64,000 bases of DNA from a marine bacterium B5-7 (GCA_021604525.1 BQJD01000005.1:1-64000); one strand, 5' to 3'; counted from the first letter of the stretch, positions 1-11,500 are shown. Program-made: numbers and translations. Notes: a model not told the origin generated them from the letters alone.

Positions 1-3000
1 CCAACGATCTCCGTCTCCCGCCTTGAACAGGAATTCCTCATCGCCAAGATCGCTGTAGTTAGCGTAATACGAGGTATTGCGCGCACCCCAATCCGGCGAG
101 TAGCTACCATAGCTCCGGTCAGCTTGCAGGTTGGGATTCCAACCCGGTTCGAGGAATCCACCATTGTTGGCCTGATGCGCCACCAGCGTCCAGCCACCAT
201 CGTCAGTGGTCATGTCGCAGTACACATCACGGCTGTTGCCGTTGCCTAATGGATCAATCCGATAGCGTCCATCTCCGGTATTGCCCGTGTAAGCATATCC
301 CGACACCTGGGGGCGTCGATATTCCTCACAGCTTCGTGCACTGCTATTGTCCGACCAGTGACGAACATTACCGTCAAGCACTATCGTGACGAGCGGAATA
401 CCCGGTACAGTGGAGACCTTAAGCAAGCGGTCTTCGATATCGAAATTGTAGAGCCAACTCAACAGTTGTTGATTGTTGTCTGGATCGGTAACCGTTTTAC
501 GGGTCATTGCGCCTTGCGAGTTATAAGCAAACCGGTCTGCATAGCCATTGACTATATCAATCTGATGATTGTCAGGAATCATCGTGAATTGATCGTTTTG
601 ATCAAGAATCTGATCTTGAATCGACGACGGATTACCGGCTTGATCGTAATCATAATTGGCAACGGCCGTTGGAATTTGCCGTTCAGCCTGTGTTAGTCGG
701 CCAAACTCGTCATGAGTAAAGTGATCATCAATACCATAACCGTTTGGTCCGTTGATAAATTCTCGACCCCGGTCTGATAACTGTCCAGAGTTGTTCCAGC
801 TATATCTAAAACGGTCGAGAAGCTCCTCGGCCTGTGAGCCTTGCTGTGACAATACCTTCATGGCAAGCATGTGGCCGTTCACATCGTCAAATTCGAGATC
901 CGTTACGACACCGTTGTCGTAGGTCACTTTTGTGGGATTACCAAAAACGTCGCGGTTATCCCAATGGGCTATCGGATTCTCACCGTAGCGGTAGATACTC
1001 GACAGGAAATCTCCGTTGTCGTAGTCGTACCACAGGTCTTTACCGTCCGGATAACCCAATGTCATCAACATGCCGTCATATTGATAGTCAAACTCTTCCG
1101 TATAGGTTTCCGGATTCAACGGGTCATCAATCAGAAAACAGGCTGTGCGAGTATGGAACCCGGCCGGTTGGTGAGTGTAGGCAATCAGATGTTGGTCCGC
1201 CTTGAACACCTCCTCGCCGTTTTCGTCGACCATGCGTCCCGTCGCCGCATAACTGAGCTTGCCTTGGGCGCGTTTTTCAACATCCGGACCCGGGAATGGA
1301 ATGATCAGTCCCGGACAGTCCGCAGTGTCACTGGGATCACTGTCATACACATACTTGACCGCTCGACCACCCGGCAAGACTTTAAGAACCGGCCTGTCGA
1401 GATTATCGTACTCAATGCGAATGAGCTCGCCATTGACGTTTCTGGAGTTGACACGACCGACGGTATCGTAGGACTGCAAATCGACGCCGGAAACAACGTT
1501 TCTGTGTACAAGCAGCCGACCCAACTGATCATACTCGGCAGTGGTTTCCATGCCCACGGGATCGGTTCGGCCGAGAACACGGCCGAACTCATCGTAACGG
1601 TATGCTGTAAATTTATCTGTGGTATCCGGGTCTTTCTGCGAACGAATTTGACGACCCGCCTTGTCGATCATCGCCGTGGAAAGATGCTGTTGTTGTGGCG
1701 TATCGGGATTTAATACCTGGTCAATACGACGCGTCTTAAGACCGTCTACCTGTTCAACACCAATTGATGTCTTCCTGGTTTGAAACTCCAATGAACCACT
1801 TTGGGTCGACCATGGCGTTATTGTTTCAACAACACGCCCGACATTGTCATAGACGTAGTGGGAGAACCGTTCTGCGGGAATGTCAAACGCAGAGGGGCTT
1901 GTTACAAAGGTCGGCAGTGAGCGTGACGATACTTCACCACGATCGTTGTAGTTGGTGAGTGTAGCGCGAACTTCTCCATGAGTTTCTCCATCGCTTGCAA
2001 CCCACTGAGTCGCAATCTGACGACCGGACGCATCGACAATGGTGGAATGCGATTGTATCTTCTCGCCTTCTCGCCCGGTGAATGCGTAGGTTGCAATCTC
2101 CAAACCATCGCCATCGTAATTAGGACGCTGCCTTAATACACTGCTCTTTAATATGAGACTCGGCCCGCCCTGCGGGGTGACCGCATCTTCCGGTTTAATC
2201 GGAAGATAGGGCTCCGTCACGTTCGGCTGATAAACCCAGGTGGCGGGAGAGGATGGGTTCGGTGCCCAGCTCTTGGTAGCACGTCCGAGACCATCATATG
2301 CCGCCATACTCAGAATCGAATCGGGACTCAAGGATGAGAGAATATTCCCAGTGGCAGGGTCGTGCCGCATATAAGACATATGTGTGCCATTGGAGGCATT
2401 ACTGCAGTCGCTATCCATAGTGCGCCAGGAACGTACCGGGAAGGTATGAAACGTCTGGTCATACTCGGTACACAAGGCGGACGAAAGGCCGGATCCCGGA
2501 GCAACCACATTGCGTACGGGATTGCCGTACACATCGCGCTCCACCTCAGTAACGGTTGTCAATAACTCGCCGTCCGTAGTCCCGTCGCTGGTGAAGTACC
2601 CGGTCGATGTCATTTTACGGAGGTCTGCCGAGTACGTTGCCGTTGCCTTGCTTAACCAACTGTTGTCATTCGGAAGGGCCCCTGGCAAGACTTCGCCTTT
2701 CCATACAGTCGTTCCAAGTGGAAGTCGCAGATATCTTGATCCCGTATCAGCAAATTCTCCTTCCGCATACAGGTCATATAACGCCGTGGTTTGAATCGGC
2801 GAATCAGGATTATATTCGCTAGATTCACCACTCACAGTACGGGTTGGCCAGTTAAAATAGATACTGTCTTTAGGAACCATTTGGTTGTAATACTTCTGAT
2901 TACTCACCACCGGAAGCGGTACAACCGGTGAACCGGTGACACCGTCTCCACCCGAATACTCATAGCTCCGTACAGCGGATATGCCATTGGTTATCAAGTA

Positions 3001-6000
3001 TATGTCGCCATTCGATGCCCCCTGCGAGATAGGGTATGCATCGTAGGTCCCCTCGGATTTTGAAAAAACCACACCGGTTACAATAAGACCCTTATCCTCA
3101 GGATCCGTATCATTGGCCTTGCGAACCACGATTATGCATTCCGACGATACCGGCATGTCGATACAATCAGTTTTCTCATCGACGGTGGTTGGCGCAACAA
3201 AGGTCGTTGCCGTTTCGATCGTGCCGTTCAGAGGATAGTCTTGCCGGTAGACCATCTGCTGGCCACGACCCGTTTCCGCGGACCAGCGGGTAGATTGCCG
3301 GAAACCAAGATGGCCATACAGCGGATGCAGCCGCTCTCCTTCATAGTGATATAACGTTTTATATTCAATCTCTTCGCCATCAAGCGGATGATGAAATGAC
3401 TCGGCGACACTGGCAACAACATGACGAGTCGATCGCAAGTTGATGGGTTTACGAAAGTTATCATCAAGCGTGGTTTCCGTCAGTCGCGTGTAAATCGAAT
3501 CATCAGTTAACGGACGATACTCCACCGACTTTTTATGACCGATGCCATCGGTAAACGCGATGACACGGGGCGATTTGAAACGCGACAGATAGGCATTCAA
3601 ATCACACTGAACGTTTCCTTCACCAATGATTTTATCTTGATAGTCTTCCGCATTTTTAACAAGCTCGCTATCGAATTCACAAAATGCCGGGGCGTAGTCG
3701 AGGACACCGTCACCATTCAAATCGGTCTGCGTACCCGCCATGACATTACTGAGTGCGCCCGTCACCTTATCAAGGTTTAGCGAAAACTTCGGAAATGGCA
3801 TCGGCCCTTTGACTTCGGGACTAAAGTGATCCGAAAACGTGCCTTTGCCGGTGCCACCAAAATGCACGCTACACAGAATGTTATACGGGTTGCCCGGATC
3901 ATCCGGACAGGCCTGATCTCCACCATTGTCTATTCGCGTCCAGTCAAGTGCGCCATCTCCGTTGACATCGACCAAAAACCCAAGCAATCCATCCAAGCCA
4001 TTGTCGGTCGGCTTTTTCAGCTTTTTGCCCGCATCAGGATCAGTCGAATCCATGGCACTGTCTATCAACCCGAGAGCCACCGGCCCAAACTGCAGATTTC
4101 CCGCCATCTTGCCGACATGCACAAACGCACTTGGATCATCATTGCTATTGCTGAGATTGACGCCCGCTCCGTAGTAAACCTGGCATGTAGGTTCATCATC
4201 ACCATAGGGATCACCAAAGTCCGCGCAAAGGCCGTTGACAAAATCCAGTGTGCCATCGCCATTCATATCAACCAACTGCGCAGCCTGCCATGATCCATAA
4301 TTTGTGGATGTTGGATGGTAGGCACTGGGCCAGGTATCCTCATCCGCGACATTCCACTTGCCGTTGGATCCGCGGAACAACGTACCGGGCAGATGAAGCG
4401 TGTCTTCACTGGCAGGATCAAATTGACCATTGTTGTTGACCGTGGCAAACGAGTCTTCACGATGATTCGAAATCAGCTCGGCGATAGTACCGCCAGGAAG
4501 TCCATTGTCAGGTTGCAGGTAAGCTGCAATGTCGACGTGACTGACATCCCCACCCATGGGTTTTTTACGTGACGCGCCATACACATACTCCGGCAGTCCG
4601 TCAGTATTGAGATCCCGCAGGGTGCCGACGGTGTTAAGAATAAGCGCCTTGCTAACGCACGTATCATCATACCAACGGCGCTCAGCCTCGGGCTTTACAG
4701 TTTGATGCGTACAGTTTGTAGTGTCTGGGTCGTCGGCTTGTTCCGAGTAGTACGTCCACAACGGCCCCGGTAGAAACGATTCAGCGCTCGTCTGAAATGT
4801 ACCGTCCGGACGCTGCAAATATATGCCGCACTTCCCCTGATTGGGATCCGTTGGCGCACTGACAGGCCACGCATGATTACGCGGATAGCCCCACCACAAA
4901 TCCTCGTCGTCATAATGCTTTTCAACAAAGTAAAGCATTTTCCAGGTGTCATCGGTGGCCGTAGGTGCCGCCGGGTGCTTGTTTACACCAGCACCCTCGT
5001 TCGCGGCGGTCCAGGGAAAACGCATACCATACGTACACACACCGTCTACGTAGTCCTGCAAACCGTCTCCATTCATATCGACCAATTTTGCAACAGGCAG
5101 AGTCTCAGAATACTTGTACCGGTAGTCAGGAGAATCCGGTAGTTTTGTATCCCATGGAAACGGGGATCTATCCGGATCGAATACACGCACATTCCGGAAC
5201 AGGGGTCCCGGCAGCTGCGCCGCGCCATTGGCACCCTTGCCGGTATCCGCATAGGTCACATTGCCGAGAGCGTCTACCCAATCCGTAGCCCCGTCACTAT
5301 CCACGTCATACATGTTGCCCAACATTGCGCGGCGAAAGGGATCATTCGCGAAATGATCTTCGGGTGACAAGAATCCACGCTTATATCGGAAAATTTCAGC
5401 GGGTTCATATACCTGCCCAAAACGTTCTGGCAAATCAGACTCTACAAGGCTGAATCCACCTGAATCACCTAAAAAGCTGCCGCCTGGGTCAATAGTGGCT
5501 GGGGAGTTAAAATCACAAGAAGCTAAATCCAGCCCCAGTTCACATTGAATATGACTTATGGAATACGTGCCGGGTGTTTCTACCAGGTCCAGGAATCCAT
5601 CACCGTTGATATCGGCAAAATTAGCCGGGTTCAGCTTATGCTGCGTCCCCGGGGCGTAGGTGCCTTTGCCCAGGTTATCAACACCGAGGATGAGGTTTTC
5701 CATATGATTACCAGTATATTGGTCCACCATCATGGCACCGTTGTACACTAAAAACGCTATTCCGATTGCAGACCCTAAGGTATTCAACCCTGGTATGAAG
5801 TCTATTACCATCGAAGCGATGAATAACGCATTCATCACGTCTTGCTGCACATGTTCCCTATGTTGCAATTGTTGCTGTACGTTGGTCCCCCAAATGGTTG
5901 ATTTCAGCAGGGGTACCTTGAGATCCCAGTTGTTGGCAACATCACGATCAAACGCATAGTCCTGCTGGTTCCAGTCGAAGGTGGTTTCAGGCCGGCATGT

Positions 6001-7227
6001 TTTTTGCCCATCGCTTAAACCGTAACCACATTCAGCCACACTAACCAGTTTGATTGCGGGAAGTTGTTTAAAGTCCTCGTATCTAAAGTCATAGGTGTGA
6101 ATCGTTTTTTGATCGGCTGGCTGACCACTTCCCGAATCGTCAATCGTCATTTCGATCTGTTGCAGAGCAAGGCCGCTAAAGGAAGCATAGTTGCCAGCGT
6201 TCAGCATTACATTGTAATAATTGGCTTCCTCCTCAGACTCACCGGCAGCGTTGTCCTTCCACGCCCAGCCGAGATCGCTCTTGCATGAATCGTTCTCATC
6301 AAGTGATTCGAAATTGTAGTGAAAGTTGATGTTGCGGGTCGCCTGCAATACACCACCATCATTCAGGTTCCTGGTGTACTCAATCCGGCACGGTAAGGTC
6401 ACTCCCTGGACGTGTATTATTCCGAGTGCACTGATAACCGGCTTCACATAGACGTAATCCATGTAGTTACCGAATACATCTACAGACCGGGCCAGATGGT
6501 AGGTGAGTACCTTACTGTCATTGTCGATATCGGCATATGGGCTGTTGTAGAACGTCTGGGAATTATTCTCGGTGTCTTTCTGATCATTTCCCGTGACCTC
6601 TTCGGTAGCACCATAATATTGAATGCTTCCGTCGAGTGTCTCCACCTTGAATGCGCAGGCGCCAGCGCCACCACAATCACCCATCAGGGTAATTCGGGGG
6701 CGAGTCCCGGATGAGATTTCTACGTTATACAGTGATCCGGGTTGCCCATAGGGTTGCGGGCTATTCTTATCGAGTATCAACTGCATGCCGTCGAGGCAGT
6801 AGCGATCCTGGTCGTCGAAACGGACCCCTCGTACTGTATTGTTTACACCCAGGGTTGCCTGGCAGCGGCTGATCGAGGACAGCCCCGAAATTCCGAACCC
6901 CACCCCCATGTATGCGCTGCTTAAACCTCCGCTGCTATATCTAATGGACAAGGACGGCGACATTTGATTGGTACCGGGCGGTACTTCCAGGGGGATTGAA
7001 TACGTGGCCGCGCCACTATCACCCACCGAAAGGACACCCGGCGTGGCGCCGACATCCTCCACAGGATCCTGCACCGGGGGTTCTACCGCATGGGCGTACG
7101 GTATTGCATAATCGAACAACGGTGTGTTTACCATTGGCATTGCAATCAGTAAACCAACTGCCACTCCACACACAATGGCAGTTGCTCGGGAAACTAGTGA
7201 AGGCGTACTAACAATTCGATTGATCAT
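1..7227 (-). CDS. Secreted SpvB/TcB-type YD-repeat (Rhs-like) giant protein, C-terminus beyond window
   Basis: One uninterrupted minus-strand frame of 2409 codons runs off the left edge, so the stop is not seen. The start ATG at 7227 follows a GGAG ribosome site at 7238-7241. Residues 1-50 form a Sec signal peptide with a hydrophobic core and a likely cut after AHA. A SpvB-like domain follows (GVLSVGDSGAATYSIPL, about residues 67-330). A hydrophobic stretch lies near 460-500. Seven FG-GAP/EF-like calcium loops of the DxNGDG type lie at about 540, 642, 719, 874, 985, 1084 and 1169 (for example DMNGDGTLDFV). A TcdB-middle-like region (LGFRQSTRW) is near 1300. YD repeats such as YDGLGRATKSW run from about 1640 to 2250. 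From about 2294 the YD array gives way to a fibrinogen-like domain (SCEEYRR, then VYCDMTTDDGGWTLV). The family forms hollow cocoon proteins that carry toxins or surface ligands. The target and the C-terminal cargo are unknown. Confidence 0.93.
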   Translation of the reverse strand, partial: MINRIVSTPSLVSRATAIVCGVAVGLLIAMPMVNTPLFDYAIPYAHAVEPPVQDPVEDVGATPGVLSVGDSGAATYSIPLEVPPGTNQMSPSLSIRYSSGGLSSAYMGVGFGISGLSSISRCQATLGVNNTVRGVRFDDQDRYCLDGMQLILDKNSPQPYGQPGSLYNVEISSGTRPRITLMGDCGGAGACAFKVETLDGSIQYYGATEEVTGNDQKDTENNSQTFYNSPYADIDNDSKVLTYHLARSVDVFGNYMDYVYVKPVISALGIIHVQGVTLPCRIEYTRNLNDGGVLQATRNINFHYNFESLDENDSCKSDLGWAWKDNAAGESEEEANYYNVMLNAGNYASFSGLALQQIEMTIDDSGSGQPADQKTIHTYDFRYEDFKQLPAIKLVSVAECGYGLSDGQKTCRPETTFDWNQQDYAFDRDVANNWDLKVPLLKSTIWGTNVQQQLQHREHVQQDVMNALFIASMVIDFIPGLNTLGSAIGIAFLVYNGAMMVDQYTGNHMENLILGVDNLGKGTYAPGTQHKLNPANFADINGDGFLDLVETPGTYSISHIQCELGLDLASCDFNSPATIDPGGSFLGDSGGFSLVESDLPERFGQVYEPAEIFRYKRGFLSPEDHFANDPFRRAMLGNMYDVDSDGATDWVDALGNVTYADTGKGANGAAQLPGPLFRNVRVFDPDRSPFPWDTKLPDSPDYRYKYSETLPVAKLVDMNGDGLQDYVDGVCTYGMRFPWTAANEGAGVNKHPAAPTATDDTWKMLYFVEKHYDDEDLWWGYPRNHAWPVSAPTDPNQGKCGIYLQRPDGTFQTSAESFLPGPLWTYYSEQADDPDTTNCTHQTVKPEAERRWYDDTCVSKALILNTVGTLRDLNTDGLPEYVYGASRKKPMGGDVSHVDIAAYLQPDNGLPGGTIAELISNHREDSFATVNNNGQFDPASEDTLHLPGTLFRGSNGKWNVADEDTWPSAYHPTSTNYGSWQAAQLVDMNGDGTLDFVNGLCADFGDPYGDDEPTCQVYYGAGVNLSNSNDDPSAFVHVGKMAGNLQFGPVALGLIDSAMDSTDPDAGKKLKKPTDNGLDGLLGFLVDVNGDGALDWTRIDNGGDQACPDDPGNPYNILCSVHFGGTGKGTFSDHFSPEVKGPMPFPKFSLNLDKVTGALSNVMAGTQTDLNGDGVLDYAPAFCEFDSELVKNAEDYQDKIIGEGNVQCDLNAYLSRFKSPRVIAFTDGIGHKKSVEYRPLTDDSIYTRLTETTLDDNFRKPINLRSTRHVVASVAESFHHPLDGEEIEYKTLYHYEGERLHPLYGHLGFRQSTRWSAETGRGQQMVYRQDYPLNGTIETATTFVAPTTVDEKTDCIDMPVSSECIIVVRKANDTDPEDKGLIVTGVVFSKSEGTYDAYPISQGASNGDIYLITNGISAVRSYEYSGGDGVTGSPVVPLPVVSNQKYYNQMVPKDSIYFNWPTRTVSGESSEYNPDSPIQTTALYDLYAEGEFADTGSRYLRLPLGTTVWKGEVLPGALPNDNSWLSKATATYSADLRKMTSTGYFTSDGTTDGELLTTVTEVERDVYGNPVRNVVAPGSGLSSALCTEYDQTFHTFPVRSWRTMDSDCSNASNGTHMSYMRHDPATGNILSSLSPDSILSMAAYDGLGRATKSWAPNPSSPATWVYQPNVTEPYLPIKPEDAVTPQGGPSLILKSSVLRQRPNYDGDGLEIATYAFTGREGEKIQSHSTIVDASGRQIATQWVASDGETHGEVRATLTNYNDRGEVSSRSLPTFVTSPSAFDIPAERFSHYVYDNVGRVVETITPWSTQSGSLEFQTRKTSIGVEQVDGLKTRRIDQVLNPDTPQQQHLSTAMIDKAGRQIRSQKDPDTTDKFTAYRYDEFGRVLGRTDPVGMETTAEYDQLGRLLVHRNVVSGVDLQSYDTVGRVNSRNVNGELIRIEYDNLDRPVLKVLPGGRAVKYVYDSDPSDTADCPGLIIPFPGPDVEKRAQGKLSYAATGRMVDENGEEVFKADQHLIAYTHQPAGFHTRTACFLIDDPLNPETYTEEFDYQYDGMLMTLGYPDGKDLWYDYDNGDFLSSIYRYGENPIAHWDNRDVFGNPTKVTYDNGVVTDLEFDDVNGHMLAMKVLSQQGSQAEELLDRFRYSWNNSGQLSDRGREFINGPNGYGIDDHFTHDEFGRLTQAERQIPTAVANYDYDQAGNPSSIQDQILDQNDQFTMIPDNHQIDIVNGYADRFAYNSQGAMTRKTVTDPDNNQQLLSWLYNFDIEDRLLKVSTVPGIPLVTIVLDGNVRHWSDNSSARSCEEYRRPQVSGYAYTGNTGDGRYRIDPLGNGNSRDVYCDMTTDDGGWTLVAHQANNGGFLEPGWNPNLQADRSYGSYSPDWGARNTSYYANYSDLGDEEFLFKAGDGDRW

Positions 7228-7245
7228 GGCGGGCGATCTCCAATA

Positions 7246-7262
7246 AAACCCTGATAGGGTTT
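7246..7262 (-). promoter_or_regulatory. Leader hairpin just upstream of the Rhs-like gene ribosome site
   Basis: Inverted repeat AAACCCT-GAT-AGGGTTT, a perfect 7-bp dyad, ends 5 nt before the GGAG ribosome site of the gene starting at 7227. In RNA it would form a short hairpin beside the ribosome site. A role in translation control is inference. Confidence 0.35.
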
Positions 7263-7563
7263 CCAGTAATATTCAGGTCAGTAAAAGGCGTGACTGAATG
7301 ACGTCCAGGATGTCACTGTCAGATGGAATTTCCGGGATACCGGACCACTAAGTACTAGGTCGTGTTAACCGGTGAGATGAAAGCATCAAGAGGGGTATGG
7401 GTTCGTAGGGAAACGTCTCTATCCAAGGCAACGACTGCCAATGAAAACTGAAGGTGTGTTCCGGTTCGATACAGGTTGTTCAACAATGTTATAGCCTCTT
7501 CCAAGTGACTTCCTTTTTCGCGGCGTCCGTAGCTTCTGTGACTACATTACGTCCTGTAAATAA

Positions 7564-7581
7564 TTAGTACATGCGTACTAA
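7564..7581. promoter_or_regulatory. Palindromic operator candidate for the Rhs-like gene
   Basis: TTAGTAC-ATGC-GTACTAA, 7-bp perfect arms around 4 nt. It lies about 11-28 nt downstream of the transcription start predicted from the promoter at 7599-7625, a position where a repressor could block transcription. No regulator gene lies next to it. The binding protein is unknown. Confidence 0.4.
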
Positions 7582-7598
7582 TATTTAGTGCGAGCCAC

Positions 7599-7625
7599 AC
7601 TATATTTCATGATTGAAAGTGTCAA
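7599..7625 (-). promoter_or_regulatory. Sigma70-like promoter candidate for the Rhs-like gene
   Basis: On the minus strand a perfect TTGACA (7625-7620) is followed after 15 nt by TATAGT (7604-7599). The spacer is shorter than the optimal 17. It would give a leader of about 365 nt before the start at 7227. The remainder of the gene-free stretch 7228-7908 shows only a CCAGGGT/ACCCTGG dyad at 7655-7680 (12-nt loop) and nothing else recognisable. Confidence 0.4.
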
Positions 7626-7908
7626 AGATAATGTTGGTAACTATGTACACAACTCCAGGGTGCTTCAATAACTACCCTGGGTTAAACAACCACACACTGT
7701 CATCGTATGATGCTATGCACATTTGCCATTTTTGAAGACATGAAAGGCCGTATGCGTTCGGCATAAGCTGGCGTGATGTAGTCGGATAGATTTGTAATGC
7801 ACCTACTCAGGACGAGCAGGTAATGGTGAGAGTAGAGAAAGCCGAGATGCGTTGGTGCGCCATTACATTCTCAAGCGATTAACCAGCGCACAACTTTGGA
7901 AAATCGTT

Positions 7909-8535
7909 TTAGCGTGATGCGCGTCGAAACTCGAACCCTGTGTGATGTGCGGCGTCGAGCAACCATCGCAACAGGTAGTCGGCGAAACTGCGTCGCACCA
8001 ACAGGTCAAATCCCGAGGTTGCGCGGGCGATCAACACCGAACTTTTAGCGAGCATGGTCTGGGCACAGGCATCGACCGTAAAGCTTCGTTCATCGATATC
8101 AAATGTGGTTCCCTGAGAGAGTATCTCAACAGCGCAATCACCGCCGAGGTGAATGCGGGTCATGGCACTTGAAATATTAGTGAGTGAGTGGAAGGAATTT
8201 GTTAGCGCATGCTCCATGGCATCAAATTGATCCACTGTATTTTCATCCACATTCGCCATCAGCCACTCATCAGGCCCTAGCCAATAAGCGGTAACCGTAT
8301 TGTCACCATCAAGGTTATGGATAACACGGTTGGGAACCAGCGGTAGCTTGATACCTGCTATTTCCACGTTATCTGAAGATCGCGATGTTTCGGCTATGGC
8401 CTCGATATCAAGGCGCAGATTATGGTAACCCTGAAACGGATATTCGGTAATCAAAACCGGAGATGATCCATCAACGACATGCTGCTGCTCATCGAATGCG
8501 ACCAGCGGCGACTGCTTTGGTATCACATCGCTCAT
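7909..8535 (-). CDS. soxG: Sarcosine oxidase gamma subunit
   Basis: 208 residues, the usual size for the small gamma subunit of heterotetrameric sarcosine oxidase. The family has a GcvT-like (YgfZ-type) fold; the motifs LGPDEWLMA (mid-protein) and DLLVRRSFADYLLRWLLDA (C-terminus) are typical. It packs against the alpha subunit and has no catalytic cofactor of its own. It is the last gene of glyA-soxBDAG and its ATG overlaps the soxA stop by 4 nt, so translation is probably coupled. This Sox is unrelated to the sulfur-oxidising Sox system. Confidence 0.93.
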   Translation of the reverse strand: MSDVIPKQSPLVAFDEQQHVVDGSSPVLITEYPFQGYHNLRLDIEAIAETSRSSDNVEIAGIKLPLVPNRVIHNLDGDNTVTAYWLGPDEWLMANVDENTVDQFDAMEHALTNSFHSLTNISSAMTRIHLGGDCAVEILSQGTTFDIDERSFTVDACAQTMLAKSSVLIARATSGFDLLVRRSFADYLLRWLLDAAHHTGFEFRRASR

Positions 8536-11500
8536 TGGCGCATCCTCTCACCGTCTGTATCGTAGAACAACGGCTGGGTGATCTCACATTCGATGACTCG
8601 ACCGCCCAGTGTACAGGCATGGATTGTACCGCCCATGCGGGACAGCCCGCCCTTTACCAGGGCAAGTGCAATGGGATGTCCAAGCGACGCGCTGTGATAA
8701 CTGGAGGTGACGTGACCGACCATGGGAACAGGCGTCACCAGCGGTTCGGCTGGCGGGTCATTCACCAGTTGCGCGCCTTCCGGCAACACGCTGGTTCCGT
8801 CCTTGCTTAACAGTCCTACCAACTGCTTGCGATCGGAACGCTGACAATCACTTCTCGACAATGATCGACGACCGAGGAAGTCCTTGTTTTTCGATACGAT
8901 CCAGTCCATGCCGAGATCAATGGGGGTGACCGATCCATCGGTATCCTGACCGACGATGATGAAACCCTTCTCGGCTCGCAACACATGCATGGTCTCTGTG
9001 CCGTAAGGAGTGATATCGAATTCTTCACCGGCTGTCATGACTGCCTCCCAGACGGCCTGACCGTAGTTGGCCGGCACGTTAATCTCATAGGCTAACTCCC
9101 CGCTGAAACTGATCCGGAATACCCGTGCCGGAACACCGGCGGCTTCGCCTTCGCGCATCGACATGAACGGGAAAGCTTCGGCTGAAAAGTCGATACCGGA
9201 ACACACTTTCTCGACCACCGCACGACTCGATGGCCCTGCCACCGACATGACCGCCCACTGATCGGTAACCGATGTAAAACAAACCTTCATGTGTGGCCAC
9301 TCGGTTTGCAGCCATTGTTCCATCCAGGATAGGACATGGGCGGCGCCACCGGTGGTCGTGGTCATGTAATAGCGGTTCTCGCCAAGGCGGGTCGTCACAC
9401 CATCGTCCATGACCATGCCATCCTCGCCGAGCATCAGACCGTATCGACAGCGACCGACAGCAAGCTTGCTCCAGGCATTGGTATAAATCAGGTTTAAAAA
9501 GGCAGCCGCGTCAGGACCTTCGATTTCAATTTTGCCGAGTGTCGATGCATCAAGTATCCCGACACCATTGCGTGTTGCCAAGCATTCCCGATCGACTGCC
9601 TCGCGCATCGATTCACCCGCTTTCGGGTAATACCAAGGCCGTTTCCACTGGCCGACATTTTCGAACTTCGCCCCATGGGACTCATGCCACGGGTGCATGG
9701 CGGTCTTGCGAACCGGATCGAACAGCATCGGATCAACATCACGCGCAGCAATAGCGCCAAAGGTGATCGGTGTGTAGTTCGGTCGAAACGTGGTGGTGCC
9801 GGTAGCTTCGATTGACTGGCCGAATTCTGCCGCCAGTATAGCCATGCCGTTGATGTTGCCGAGCTTGCCTTGATCTGTACCAAACCCCAATGCGGTGTAA
9901 CGCTTGACGTGTTCTATGGAACGATAACCCTCGCGTGCAGCGAGTTTGATATCAGCGGCCGAGGTATCGTTCTGATAGTCAACGAATTGTTTGGGGCCAT
10001 GTCCCGCTGCCACCCGATCAGGTACTAGCCACAGCGCCTCTGGTCTCGATCCAACTGATTCGGCAACTTCAATATTCAAGTTGTTTTCGGAATCGACCAA
10101 AGCAGCGTAGGCACTCGCCGCGGCTGCCTCACGTCCGGCATCGATCCCCTGACGCAGACATTCACCCAGATCGTATTCACCGCAAGCGGCGCCAGCGGAA
10201 CGTTCCGCCTGAATGCTCTTGCCAGGTACGAAGCAGAATTTGTCGTGATCGAATACCGGCCTGCCGCCGGATTGTGCATGCAGATGCACCACCGGGCTGA
10301 AGCCTCCGGTTATCGCCAGCAAATCACATTCGATGACGTCTTCCGGCGCGCCGATTCGATCACCATCGAGCCGATAAACTTCAACGCTTCTGATATGTTT
10401 ACCGCCACTGGCACGGGAGACCACGCAACCCTGACGGATCGACACACCGACTGCAGCTACCTGTTCACGCCAGTCGCCAGCGGCACGACGCCTTGAATCC
10501 ACCACTGCAAGCACGGACCCGCCCGCATCGATTATGTCGAGAGCGGTTCGATATATGGCATCGTTATTACCGAAAATGACTGCACGCTGACCCGCCAGAA
10601 CACCGTAACGATGGATATAAGCCGATACCGCCGATGCCAACATCACGCCCGGCAAATCGTTGTTACCGAACACCAGTGGGCGTTCAATGGCACCGGTAGC
10701 GAGTACAACTTCGGTAGCGCGAACTCGCCATACGCGCTCTCTAGGTCCCCGTCGTGCCGTGATCGGCAAGTGATGTGTGCAGCGCTCATTCAAGGTCACG
10801 AAATTAGCGTCGTGATAACCGAATGCCGTGGTCCGTGGTAACAGGGTCACATTTTTCATACCGCGAAGCTCGCTCAACACCATCGCCGCAAAGTCCATTG
10901 CCGGCTTGCCGTCGATACGTTGGGTGGTTGCCATAAGGCTACCGCCCATTTCACTTTGCTCATCGACCAGGATAACCCTGCCGCCGCCAAGGGCCGCTGC
11001 ATGTGCAGCCACCAAGCCGGTTGGACCCGCTCCCACCACCAGTACATCGCAATGTGCGTGACGACGTTCGTAACGATCAGGATCCGGTTGCGACGGTGCG
11101 CGGCCTAGACCGGCTGCCTTACGAATTACCCCTTCATAGGTCATCCACATGGACTTTGGCCACATGAAAGTCTTGTAGTAAAAACCGGCCGGAAGCAGAC
11201 GCGAAAACCAGCCGTTCATTACCCCGACGTCAAATCCAAGGCTCGGCCAGCAATTCACGCTGGTGGCCGTGAGGTCGGCGTAGAGTTCGGTCTGGGTGGC
11301 TCTCAGGTTGGGAACCGTATGCGCACCTTCATCGATCTGGAAAATTGCGTTTGGCTCTTCTGCGCCACTGCCGATAATGCCGCGTGGACGGTGATACTTG
11401 AAGCTGCGGCCAATGAGGGTCACCCCGTTTGCAAGTAATGCCGAGGCGACGGTATCGCCGGCATAGCCGTGAAGCAATTGCCCGTTAAAACGAAAACGGA

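Noticed and set aside
358..6924. Many plus-strand open frames of 60-280 codons (for example 871-1713) opposite the Rhs-like gene
   Set aside because: They are antisense shadows of one long minus-strand frame with clear domains; their products have no coherent motifs or ribosome sites.
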